Shown here: positions 15,222 to 22,712 of the stretch, piece by piece
Numbering within the stretch: position 1 is the first letter of the stretch
How the letters are laid out: every line of letters starts with the position of its first letter
Origin: DASQGA01 sp035535315
GTDB lineage: Bacteria; Actinomycetota; Thermoleophilia; Gaiellales; Gaiellaceae
DNA length: 23,102 nucleotides
NCBI GenBank assembly: GCA_035535315.1
Contig: DATLQD010000161.1
Location: 1-23,102, forward strand
Direction: 5' to 3'
The notes under the pieces: generated by a model
The model's database searches: none
What the model was told of the DNA's origin: nothing
What the model saw: only the letters and a program-made list of their open reading frames with translations
Translations under genes and position numbers: made by a program

Positions 15222-15847
15222 TACCGCTGGTGGAGCTGTGCCCGCACTGATAGCACACGCTGGATAGCGGTCACCCACGCGGTCAGCGTGAGAAACGCCA
15301 TCGCCCAAGGCAGCCCTCCGAGCGGCGCGAGCGCGAGGCCGACTGCGATCACGGTGACGCGCTCAGCCCTGGTTCCGAACCGGCCGACGTCGCCGCGGAG
15401 GCCCATACCCTCAGCCTTCGAACGGGTGTAGCTGACGAGGAACGAGCCGGCGAGCGCGGCAAAAGTGAGGGCCACGCCCCACTCGCTTCCGTCCCGCATG
15501 AGGACGAGCGCGATCGCCCCGAGCATGAACGCTTCCCCGACGCGGTCGACCGTGGAGTCCAGGAAGGCGCCGAACTGCGTGCCCTTTCCGCTCGTGCGGG
15601 CGAGCGCACCGTCCAGGATGTCGAGGACCGACCCGAGCACAAAGGCTGCCGATCCGGCCAGGAAGAACCCCCAGCCGTGGGTTTCGAAGTAGACGAGCAC
15701 GGCGCCGGCCAAGCAGAGGAGGACGCCCGCGGCCGTGAGTGCGTCTGGTGTAAGGCGCGTGGCCCCGAGGTGGGTCATTGACCGCCCGGCGACCCGCCGG
15801 ACTTCCTCCTGGTAGGACACGCTAGATGGTTGGTCGGTAATTGGCAT
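15221..15847 (-). CDS. pgsA: CDP-alcohol phosphotransferase, probable phosphatidylinositol phosphate synthase
   Basis: A 208-residue membrane enzyme with about six hydrophobic segments. The CDP-alcohol phosphotransferase signature D-x2-D-G-x2-A-R-x8-G-x3-D-x3-D is intact in the stretch Asp-Ile-Leu-Asp-Gly-Ala-Leu-Ala-Arg through Gly-Ala-Phe-Leu-Asp-Ser-Thr-Val-Asp. The family transfers an alcohol from water-soluble donors onto CDP-diacylglycerol. The inositol-phosphate synthase gene directly downstream points to inositol phosphate as acceptor, giving phosphatidylinositol phosphate as in mycobacterial PgsA1; phosphatidylglycerol-phosphate synthase is the main alternative. The ATG at 15847 gives the usual short cytoplasmic N-terminus, 38 nt after the PAP2 stop. 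The second half-operator at 15249-15257 lies inside its last codons. Confidence 0.85.
   Translation of the reverse strand: MPITDQPSSVSYQEEVRRVAGRSMTHLGATRLTPDALTAAGVLLCLAGAVLVYFETHGWGFFLAGSAAFVLGSVLDILDGALARTSGKGTQFGAFLDSTVDRVGEAFMLGAIALVLMRDGSEWGVALTFAALAGSFLVSYTRSKAEGMGLRGDVGRFGTRAERVTVIAVGLALAPLGGLPWAMAFLTLTAWVTAIQRVLSVRAQLHQR
15249..15257. promoter_or_regulatory. Extra operator half-site
   Basis: GATAGCACA repeats one arm of the palindrome at 15202-15221 exactly, in the same orientation as the left arm. A weaker GATAGC follows at 15263-15268. It falls within the 3' end of the CDP-alcohol phosphotransferase gene, where it could help cooperative repressor binding. Confidence 0.4.
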
Positions 15848-15885
15848 GCCTGTGGGGACGGTCCAGTCGAGCAACCATCTGGAGG

Positions 15886-16647
15886 TTAACTGCGCCGGGT
15901 AACCAGGTACGCAGGCGAAAGCGTCGTCCGGCCGCTCTCGACGAGGGCCAGCATGCTGCCCGCGAGCAACGCCACGCCGATTCCGGCGGCGATGTCGAGC
16001 CAGAAGTGGTTGCCGGTCGCCATGACCGCGAACCAGACCCAGCTCGGCCAGAGCGTCCAGAGCATCTTCAGCCAACGGCTGTTTACGAGCGAGGCGAGCG
16101 CGAAGCCGATAATGAGGGCGTCGGCCGCGTGGAGGCTCGGCATGGCTGCGTAGGGGTTCGATGCGAGCTCGATCAGAGCGCTTCCGTGGTTCAGGGAGGC
16201 CGACTGGGCGAGCGTGTCAACGAAGCCGTACTCGGGGAACATGCGGGGCGGCGCCGTCGGGAGTGCGACGTAGCCGAGGAGGCCGATCACGTTCGCGGCG
16301 AGGAGCCAGTTCCGCACGCGCGTGAACGCCTCGTTTCGGAAGAGGTAGATCCACAGCAGCGCGATCCCGACGACCGAGAACTGGGAGAGCCAGTACGTCC
16401 AGTTGAGTGCGTCGAGGAAGAAGCCACCGGTGTGGATGGCGACGCGTTGCAGGTCGGGCTCGATCAGGGAGTGGAGCGCCCGCTGGATGTCGATGACGGC
16501 CTGCCCGTTGCTGAAGGCCTCCGATGGGCTTCGATCTGCGATGCCACGGGCGATCTGGTAGATCCCGAAGAAGCCGAACCAGATGCCGAGCTGGAGGAAG
16601 AGATCACCCCAGCCCTTGGGAAGCCGGCGTTCGAAAGGAGCGGCCAC
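15886..16647 (-). CDS. PAP2 superfamily membrane phosphatase/phosphotransferase (Aur1/Ipt-like)
   Basis: A 253-residue protein with about six membrane segments. PAP2 motifs are Ala-Met-Pro-Ser-Leu-His-Ala-Ala-Asp (motif 2) and Gly-Asn-His-Phe-Trp-Leu-Asp-Ile-Ala-Ala-Gly (motif 3), which together give the catalytic His pair and Asp. This Gly-Asn-His form is typical of the branch that includes inositol phosphotransferases such as Aur1 (PF14378). It heads an operon with PI-phosphate synthase and inositol-phosphate synthase genes, so likely roles are removing phosphate from phosphatidylinositol phosphate or moving an inositol-phosphate group. The GTG at 16647 lies 6 nt after a near-consensus TACAAT, so the operon mRNA is probably leaderless. 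An overlapping ATG at 16651 is out of frame. Confidence 0.8.
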   Translation of the reverse strand: MAAPFERRLPKGWGDLFLQLGIWFGFFGIYQIARGIADRSPSEAFSNGQAVIDIQRALHSLIEPDLQRVAIHTGGFFLDALNWTYWLSQFSVVGIALLWIYLFRNEAFTRVRNWLLAANVIGLLGYVALPTAPPRMFPEYGFVDTLAQSASLNHGSALIELASNPYAAMPSLHAADALIIGFALASLVNSRWLKMLWTLWPSWVWFAVMATGNHFWLDIAAGIGVALLAGSMLALVESGRTTLSPAYLVTRRS

Positions 16648-16659
16648 CCATCAATTGTA
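16648..16659 (-). promoter_or_regulatory. -10 element of the PAP2/inositol-lipid operon
   Basis: On the minus strand TACAAT (16659-16654), one base from the TATAAT consensus, is followed by 6 nt and the GTG start of the PAP2 gene. No matching -35 hexamer stands at 16-18 bp; instead two GGTACGGC repeats occupy that region, so an activator may be needed. Confidence 0.55.
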
Positions 16660-16666
16660 GAGATTG

Positions 16667-16689
16667 GGTACGGCGTCCTGCGGTACGGC
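16667..16689. repeat. Direct repeat GGTACGGC in the PAP2/kinase divergent region
   Basis: GGTACGGC occurs at 16667-16674 and again at 16682-16689, 15 bp start to start. The pair lies just upstream of the TACAAT of the PAP2 operon, where a -35 element would be expected, and also upstream of the receptor kinase gene. It could bind a regulator of either side; chance is possible at this GC content. Confidence 0.3.
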
Positions 16690-16728
16690 TATCCGCCGTT
16701 TTTGGAGGTCGCGCGGACTTTGCAAGCG

Positions 16729-16757
16729 TTGACCTAGGTCGCCCGTCTTGTGAACAT
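16729..16757 (+). promoter_or_regulatory. Weak promoter candidate for the receptor kinase, with a 10-bp palindrome
   Basis: TTGACC (16729-16734) could be a -35 element, with GAACAT (16752-16757) as a poor -10 after 17 bp. The perfect palindrome GACCTAGGTC (16731-16740) overlaps the -35. GGAGATGAG at 16765-16773 might serve as a distant ribosome site for the ATG at 16785. Confidence 0.25.
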
Positions 16758-16784
16758 CGGCCTCGGAGATGAGATGACCAACGC

Positions 16785-19700
16785 ATGAGCTCGAACGTTC
16801 CGACCGGAACCGAGTTCGGCGGTTTTCGAGTGCTCGAGCTTCTCGGAACCGGCTCGTCGGGTGCGGTCTACCTCGCCGAGGACGTGATGCTCGAGCGGCG
16901 CGTCGCGCTCAAGGTCCTTGGGGCCGAGTTCGTGCGCGACGAACGGTTCCGCGAGCGCTTCCTGCGCGAGTCGCGGCTCGCAGCTTCGCTCGAGCACCCG
17001 AACATCGTCCCGATCCACGCGGCCGGCGAGGCGAATGGGGCTCTCTACATCGCGATGCGGTTCGTCGAGGGTCGCGACCTGCGTCAGTTGCTCGTGCGCG
17101 TCGGACGACTCGCCCCCGAGCGCGCGGTGGCGATCACCTCGCAGGTCGCAGCGGCCCTCGACGCCGCCCACGCCAGGGGCCTCGTCCACCGCGACGTCAA
17201 GCCCGGCAATATCTTGCTCGCGACCGTCGGCGGTGCTGAGCATGCGTATCTGGCGGACTTCGGGCTGGCCAAGCATGCCTCCACCGCAATGAGCCTGACC
17301 GGCGAGCGCGCGATCGTCGGCACGATCGACTACATCGCTCCCGAGCAGGTCGAGGGCGGCCCGGTTGATGGGCGCGCGGACGTCTACTCGCTCGGCTGCG
17401 TGCTGTACGAGTCCCTCGCCGGGGCGCCGCCGTTCGAGCGAGAGAACGAGCTTGCGGTGATCCATGCTCATCTCGCTGTACCGCCACCGCGCCTCGCGGA
17501 CAGGCAGCCCGAGCTACCGGAGCAACTCGACGACGTCATCGCCGGTGCCTTGGCGAAGAAGGCGGATGAGCGCTACCCGAGCGCCGGCGAGTTCGCCGCC
17601 GCTGCGCGTGCTGCCGTCGCCGGACTCGAGCCAGGGCTCCCGCCTGGCGCCCGGGCGGCCGAGCCGACGGTCCGGACCTTTCTCTTTGCCGACGTACGTG
17701 GCTATACCCGCTTCACGCAGGAGCGGGGGGACGAGGCCGCCGGGCAGCTTGCGGCGGCTTTTGCCGAACTCGTGGACAAGGTGGTTCGCGAGCACGGCGG
17801 CGTGCTCCAGGAGCTGCGGGGCGACGAGGCGCTGATGGTCTTTGACTCGGCGCGCGCCGCGCTTCGCTGTGCAATGGCCCTGCAGCGGCGCTTCACCGAA
17901 GCAGGATTCGAGCTCGGCGTCGGCATGGGCTTGGACGCCGGCGAGGCTGTGCCGGTGCAGGGCGGCTTCCGCGGGGGTGCGCTCAACCTCGCCGCGCGGC
18001 TCTGCGCCCTGGCCGGACCGGGTGAGGTGCTCGCGAGCGAGGGCGCTGTCCACCTGGCCCGGGCGGTCGAGGGCATCCGCTATGGCGAGCGCCGCCTCGA
18101 GCGCCTGAAGGGGTTCGACCGACCCGTGCCGGCGATCGAGGTCGTGCCCGCGGAACACGTCGAGCGGGCGCCACTGCGGCGGCGGCTGCGCCGTGCCCGC
18201 CGCCGGTTCGGCGCCCGGCCGCGGCTACTTGCACTCTTAGGACTTCTCGCCGTCGTACCGGCCGTCGGGGCTCTTGTGTTCGCCCTCACCGGCTCCGAGG
18301 GGCAGGGCGCCGTCGAGCCCGGCGTCGCCATCCTCGACGCCGAGAGCGGTGACGTCGTGGCGGAGATTCCGGTCAACGAAGGACGTGAGGCGATCTATGC
18401 CGACGGCTCTTTCTGGATCCTCGAGCTGGAGCCGATCTCGTTCACCCAGATCGACGCCGAGAGCCGCACCGTCGTCAAGAAGATCGCGTCTCCCGTCTCG
18501 AACGTGGGGTACTTCGCGGTCGACGGTAACGATATGTGGGTCACCGACTACGCCGGGCCGACGCTTGTCAAGGTGGATGTCAGACTCGGGCGCGAGGTCG
18601 ATCGATTCCGCTTGTCCAGCGACCGTCGCGACACGTCGCCGACCGTCGGTGTGGTCGTCGGAGCCGGATCCGTATGGGTCACCCGGCCTGACGTCGGCGA
18701 GATCCTTCGCCTCAACCCTCGCACCGGTGAGGTCGAGCACCGCTTCACCGGGCGCTTCGCCTCATACTCGATCGCGTTTGCCGATGGGGACGTTTGGATC
18801 ACGTCCTTTCGGGGGCTCGAGCGGATCGATGCCGTGACGAACACGGTCGTCGCGACCGCACAGGTACCACAGCCGATCGTCTACGTCGCAGCCGGTGGGG
18901 GCTTCGCCTGGACGGCGAACGAGTCGAGCGGCACGGTCTACAAGGTCGACCAGACCGGCAGCATCGTGGGCTCTTACGAGACCGGTGAGGGCGCACGCTC
19001 CGTCTCCTACAGTGACGGGACGCTCTGGGTCGCCAACCAGGACGTCGGCAGCGTCACGGGAATCGATGCCTCGACAGGGGAGCAGCGAAGCTACGTGTTC
19101 GGCCACGTCGTCGACGTGGTCGCCGCAGGCGGCGGTCTCGCCTCTGTCGCCGTTTCCTCTACCCAGACGTTCGAGGACGCGATCAGCGCGCTTGAAGGTG
19201 CCGTCGGCCGGCTCCTCATCCCCGGCTACGAGGTGGAGAACGCCGACCCTGCGCTCGCCGGAGGCGCGGTCGCTTTCCAGATCGAGTATGCGACCTGCGC
19301 GAAGCTTCTGGCCTACGGCGACGCTTCCGGGTCCGCCGGCCGCGAGCTGCGGCCCGAGATCGCGGCTGGGCCTCCGCAGCTGTCGGCCGACGGCCGCACC
19401 TACACGTTCACGGTCAAGTCGGGCTATCGCTTCTCGCCCCCGTCGGGTTCGCCGGTGACTGCCGAAACCTTCCGCTACTCGATCGAGCGGGCGCTGTCGG
19501 CGAAGCTCGGTTCGGACGCTCCCGGGATCTTTTTCCTCGGCGACGTTGCAGGGGCGAGGGCGTTCCACGAGGGCACGGCGAGCCGTATCTCCGGGCTGCG
19601 CGCGACGGGTAACAAGCTCTCGATCACGCTCGCGGGCCCGTCGCCCGATTTCCTCCACCGCCTCGCGTTGCCGTTCTTCTGTCCCGTCCCGGCCGGTACG

Positions 19701-20699
19701 CCGGCAGTCCCGAACCTCGGTGAGGTCGCGCCGCCCTCCGCGGGGCCGTACTACATGACTGAGCATCTGAACGGCGAGTACATCATCCTCGAGCGGAACC
19801 CCAACTACACAGGGCCTCGCCCGCACGCTCTCGATGCGATCGCGCTCCGAGAGGGCGTCGACCCGGCTGAGGCTGTCGGGCGGGTCCAGGACGGGACCTG
19901 GGATTACGCCGCGTATAGCGATCCCCTGCTCGGGCCTGGAAGTCAGGTCGCCCGCGAGCATGCGGGCGGAGGTGACTCGGTCCGCTTCTACGCGACGCCG
20001 TTGCCGCACATTGGGTACATCGCGTTCAACGCGGGGCGCCCGCTGTTCGCCGACCGGCGGACTCGCCAGGCGGCGGCCTTCGCCCTCAGCCGGAGGGCGA
20101 TCGCCGACGTCTTCAGCCAGGTGCCGTCCGACCAGTACCTGCCGCCGCCGTTTGAAGGGTTCCGGAGCCGAGGCTTCTACCGGCTCGACGCCGATCTAGA
20201 CCGTGCTGCGCTCGCCCCCAAAGCCCGCCGCCCGGCGGTCATGGGCGTGCCGGCCGGCTGCCCTCAGTGTCGGCAGTCGTTCGAGGCCGTGAAGAGCGCG
20301 CTCGCGCCGATCGGGATCGACGTGGAGCTCCGGGAAGTCGAGGACATCGGCTTGGCGGTGCGTGAGCCTGGAACGGAGATCGATCTCTGGGACTCCGGTA
20401 CGACCCTGGACTACGCAGACTCGATGAGCTTCCTGACGACGATGCTCGGCGGTGACGTGCCGCCGAGCTGGCTACCTCCCTCCGTTCGGGCGTTCGAGCC
20501 CGGGACGACGCTCTCCGGCGCCCGCCGCCAGGCTGCGGCTGCCGCGAGCGCAGCCCGCCTCGCGCGCGTCGACGTGCCGATCGCAGCCATCGGCTATTCG
20601 GTGCTCGGGGAGCTTTTCTCGCCCCGCCTCGGCTGCCGGGTCTTCCCGCCGTTCGGCTACGGCGTCGATCTCGCCGCGCTCTGCCTCGCGGAGTCTTAG
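16785..20699 (+). CDS. Receptor-like Ser/Thr kinase with nucleotidyl cyclase, beta-propeller and solute-binding (SBP5) domains
   Basis: One 1304-residue frame. Residues 14-280: Hanks-type kinase with glycine loop 21-29, Lys43, Glu62, His-Arg-Asp 135-137, Asn142 and Asp-Phe-Gly 158-160, all intact. Residues about 297-455: class III nucleotidyl cyclase with metal Asp303 and Asp347 and the Asn-Leu-Ala-Ala-Arg motif. Residues about 480-502: one membrane span after an Arg-rich stretch. Residues about 510-820: propeller repeats of the YncE/virginiamycin B lyase style (Asp-Gly-Asp-Val-Trp-Ile-Thr and similar). Residues about 828-1304: family 5 oligopeptide/nickel-type solute-binding domain. This suggests an outer sensor that binds a solute and signals through phosphorylation and perhaps a cyclic nucleotide. 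No transporter genes are adjacent. Its stop overlaps that of moaA. Confidence 0.9.
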   Translation: MSSNVPTGTEFGGFRVLELLGTGSSGAVYLAEDVMLERRVALKVLGAEFVRDERFRERFLRESRLAASLEHPNIVPIHAAGEANGALYIAMRFVEGRDLRQLLVRVGRLAPERAVAITSQVAAALDAAHARGLVHRDVKPGNILLATVGGAEHAYLADFGLAKHASTAMSLTGERAIVGTIDYIAPEQVEGGPVDGRADVYSLGCVLYESLAGAPPFERENELAVIHAHLAVPPPRLADRQPELPEQLDDVIAGALAKKADERYPSAGEFAAAARAAVAGLEPGLPPGARAAEPTVRTFLFADVRGYTRFTQERGDEAAGQLAAAFAELVDKVVREHGGVLQELRGDEALMVFDSARAALRCAMALQRRFTEAGFELGVGMGLDAGEAVPVQGGFRGGALNLAARLCALAGPGEVLASEGAVHLARAVEGIRYGERRLERLKGFDRPVPAIEVVPAEHVERAPLRRRLRRARRRFGARPRLLALLGLLAVVPAVGALVFALTGSEGQGAVEPGVAILDAESGDVVAEIPVNEGREAIYADGSFWILELEPISFTQIDAESRTVVKKIASPVSNVGYFAVDGNDMWVTDYAGPTLVKVDVRLGREVDRFRLSSDRRDTSPTVGVVVGAGSVWVTRPDVGEILRLNPRTGEVEHRFTGRFASYSIAFADGDVWITSFRGLERIDAVTNTVVATAQVPQPIVYVAAGGGFAWTANESSGTVYKVDQTGSIVGSYETGEGARSVSYSDGTLWVANQDVGSVTGIDASTGEQRSYVFGHVVDVVAAGGGLASVAVSSTQTFEDAISALEGAVGRLLIPGYEVENADPALAGGAVAFQIEYATCAKLLAYGDASGSAGRELRPEIAAGPPQLSADGRTYTFTVKSGYRFSPPSGSPVTAETFRYSIERALSAKLGSDAPGIFFLGDVAGARAFHEGTASRISGLRATGNKLSITLAGPSPDFLHRLALPFFCPVPAGTPAVPNLGEVAPPSAGPYYMTEHLNGEYIILERNPNYTGPRPHALDAIALREGVDPAEAVGRVQDGTWDYAAYSDPLLGPGSQVAREHAGGGDSVRFYATPLPHIGYIAFNAGRPLFADRRTRQAAAFALSRRAIADVFSQVPSDQYLPPPFEGFRSRGFYRLDADLDRAALAPKARRPAVMGVPAGCPQCRQSFEAVKSALAPIGIDVELREVEDIGLAVREPGTEIDLWDSGTTLDYADSMSFLTTMLGGDVPPSWLPPSVRAFEPGTTLSGARRQAAAAASAARLARVDVPIAAIGYSVLGELFSPRLGCRVFPPFGYGVDLAALCLAES

Positions 20700-21685
20700 C
20701 CGCCGATCTGGCTCATCGAGCGGCTCGCGCGCACGAACCCGGGCTCGTTGATCTTGTGTTTGAGCTCCTTGTGATTCACGGCCCGGCGGATCAACGCTTC
20801 GAGCTCAGCGTCCGTCGCGCCTGCGCGCACCGGCGTCTTCAGGTCCCACTCCTCGCGCGAAAAGAGACACGTGCGGAGCTGACCCTCGGCGGTCATCCGA
20901 ATCCGGTCGCAGGTCGAGCAGAACGGCTCCGAGACGGGGTTCACGAAACCTATCTCGCCGGCGCCGTCCGCGAAGCGGAACCGCCTCGCGGTGGAGGAGG
21001 GCTTCGCTGGGATCTCGACGAGCGGCCAGCGCTCCTCGATCAGGGCGCGAATCTCCTCGCCGGCGAGCACCTGGTCGGCATCCCAGCGCTCGTCCGCGTC
21101 GAGCGGCATGAACTCGATGAAGCGGACGACGTAGGGCTTTCGGCGGGCGAGCTCCGCCAGAGCCGGTACCTCCTGCTCCGTGAACCCCTTGATGGCGACG
21201 CAGTTCACCTTGATCGGGCGTAGTTCCGGGTGGCGCTCGGCTTCCTCGAGCCCCCGAAGAACCTTGTCGAGGGCGTCGCGACGCGTGATCTCAGCGAAGC
21301 GAACGTGTGAGAGCGAGTCGAGCGAGACGTTGAGCCGCCGCAGTCCGGCCTCGACGAGCGGCCCTGCAAGCCGGTCGAGGAGGACGCCGTTCGTGGTCAG
21401 TGAGAGATCTGCCACCCCGGGCGTCTTCGCGAGCATCTCGACGAGCGTGGGCAGGTCGCGCCGTACGAGTGGCTCGCCGCCGGTGAGGCGAACCTCGTCC
21501 ACGCCCATCCCGGCCATGATCCCCACGAGGCGGTGGATCTCCTCGAAGGAGAGGATCTCGTCGCGGCGGAGCCATTCGAGCCCCTCCGCGGGCATGCAGT
21601 ACGTGCAGCGGAAGTTGCACTTGTCCGTGACCGAGACGCGAACGCTCTTGATCGCACGGCCAAAGCTGTCTGTCAACTGCTCCAC
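20696..21685 (-). CDS. moaA: GTP 3',8-cyclase MoaA (molybdenum cofactor biosynthesis)
   Basis: A 329-residue radical SAM enzyme of normal MoaA length. The SAM-cluster cysteines are Cys23, Cys27 and Cys30 in Cys-Asn-Phe-Arg-Cys-Thr-Tyr-Cys. Thr-Gly-Gly-Glu-Pro-Leu follows, and the second 4Fe-4S cluster uses Cys-Ser-Thr-Cys-Asp-Arg-Ile-Arg and a Cys in Leu-Arg-Thr-Cys-Leu-Phe. The C-terminal Gly-Gly needed for activity is present. It converts GTP to 3',8-cyclo-GTP, the first step to molybdopterin. No other moa gene is in the window, so it stands alone. The GTG start has TAGGCT 6 nt upstream, suggesting a leaderless mRNA. It converges with the receptor kinase gene, sharing the bases TTAG at the stops. 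Confidence 0.95.
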   Translation of the reverse strand: MEQLTDSFGRAIKSVRVSVTDKCNFRCTYCMPAEGLEWLRRDEILSFEEIHRLVGIMAGMGVDEVRLTGGEPLVRRDLPTLVEMLAKTPGVADLSLTTNGVLLDRLAGPLVEAGLRRLNVSLDSLSHVRFAEITRRDALDKVLRGLEEAERHPELRPIKVNCVAIKGFTEQEVPALAELARRKPYVVRFIEFMPLDADERWDADQVLAGEEIRALIEERWPLVEIPAKPSSTARRFRFADGAGEIGFVNPVSEPFCSTCDRIRMTAEGQLRTCLFSREEWDLKTPVRAGATDAELEALIRRAVNHKELKHKINEPGFVRASRSMSQIGG

Positions 21686-21697
21686 GTGTTCAGCCTA
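21686..21697 (-). promoter_or_regulatory. Candidate -10 element for moaA
   Basis: On the minus strand TAGGCT is followed by 6 nt and the GTG start of moaA. It lies in the roughly 35-bp gap shared with the divergent transporter gene and fits the TANNNT pattern seen upstream of other genes here. Confidence 0.4.
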
Positions 21698-21720
21698 CCC
21701 AGGATGGTCATGCTTTTCGC

Positions 21721-22671
21721 GTGGCACGCCTCGAGACAAAGGTCTGGCTCGCCCTCGCGACGATCTACCTCGTGTGGGGCTCGACCTTCATGGCAGTCAC
21801 CGTTGCGGTTCGCGACCTGCCACCGTTTTTGTCGATGGGGATACGTCACCTGATAGCAGGCTCGCTCCTGCTCACTTGGGCATTGCCCCGCGGCGACAGG
21901 GCGGGTGACAGGATCGGCCCGCGCCAGCTCGGCGCGGCGGCGATCTTCGGGGGCGCGCTCTTCCTCGGCGGTCACGGCGGCCTGGCGTGGGCGCAGCAGA
22001 CGGTCCCCTCGGGCGTCTCGGCGCTGCTGATGGGCAGCATCCCGCTCTGGGTTGCCTTGCTCGACCGGGTGGTTTTCGGGAAGCGGCTCCACCTCCTGGC
22101 CGGGGTCGGGCTCGTGACCGGCTTCCTGGGACTCGCCTTGCTGCTCGATCCTTTTGGCGAGGGGCACATCGACCGGAGCGGCGCGGCAGTCGCGCTCTTC
22201 GCCGGGTTCGCCTGGGCGGCCGGGTCGCTCTACTCGCGCGGCGCGCCGCTCCCGCAGCGACCGATCGTGGCTGCCGGGCTCGCCGCCCTCTGCGGCGGCG
22301 TCCTACTCACCGCGACGGCGACCGTGAGCGGCGAGCTCGGCGAGGCGCGCTTCACGCCGGAGGCTCTCGCAGCCGTCGCCTATCTCGTTGTCTTCGGGAC
22401 GCTGCTCGGGTTCAGTGCCTACGTCTGGCTCCTGCGCGCGGCGCCGACCTCGCTCGTCGCGACCTACGCGTACGTGAACCCGATCGTGGCCGTGTTCCTC
22501 GGGTGGGCGCTACTCGGGGAGGACATCACCCTCCAGGTACTGGCGGCCGGCGCGGCGATCGTCGTCTCGGTCGCGCTGATCGTCGCGACCTCGAATCGCG
22601 TGACGGAGCCGGGGCGGGGCCTCAGGCGGCGTACGACCAAACCGGTATCCGAGCTCCGGCCTCCACCGTGA
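21721..22671 (+). CDS. EamA family (DMT superfamily) membrane transporter
   Basis: A 316-residue protein with ten hydrophobic segments arranged as two EamA repeats. The first repeat begins with Val-Trp-Gly-Ser-Thr-Phe in TM1, a hallmark of the drug/metabolite transporter superfamily; the second contains Ala-Thr-Tyr-Ala-Tyr-Val-Asn-Pro-Ile-Val-Ala-Val-Phe-Leu-Gly-Trp, the typical end-of-repeat motif. It resembles YedA-type exporters. The substrate cannot be told from sequence; family members move amino acids, nucleobases and other metabolites. The C-terminal 30 residues are Arg- and Pro-rich and cytoplasmic. The GTG at 21721 has CATGCT 6 nt upstream and no clear ribosome site. The decarboxylase gene starts 41 nt after its stop, in the same direction. 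Confidence 0.9.
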   Translation: MARLETKVWLALATIYLVWGSTFMAVTVAVRDLPPFLSMGIRHLIAGSLLLTWALPRGDRAGDRIGPRQLGAAAIFGGALFLGGHGGLAWAQQTVPSGVSALLMGSIPLWVALLDRVVFGKRLHLLAGVGLVTGFLGLALLLDPFGEGHIDRSGAAVALFAGFAWAAGSLYSRGAPLPQRPIVAAGLAALCGGVLLTATATVSGELGEARFTPEALAAVAYLVVFGTLLGFSAYVWLLRAAPTSLVATYAYVNPIVAVFLGWALLGEDITLQVLAAGAAIVVSVALIVATSNRVTEPGRGLRRRTTKPVSELRPPP

Positions 22672-22712
22672 GTGCGGACGGTCCGGGCGCCATCGGGTAG
22701 AAACACGTGGCC

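Noticed and set aside
14053..15267. A 404-codon plus-strand frame opposite ino1.
   Set aside because: It is the mirror of the Ino1 coding strand and contains no known fold.
15848..16075. Longer N-terminus for the CDP-alcohol phosphotransferase.
   Set aside because: It would overlap the PAP2 gene and adds Arg-rich sequence not seen in the family.
16680..16703. GCGG/CCGC hairpin followed by five T on the plus strand.
   Set aside because: The stem is only four pairs and no plus-strand gene ends upstream, so a terminator is not convincing.
18762..20009. A 415-codon minus-strand frame inside the receptor kinase gene.
   Set aside because: It lies opposite the propeller and binding-protein region, has no recognisable motif, and is explained by codon bias of the real gene.
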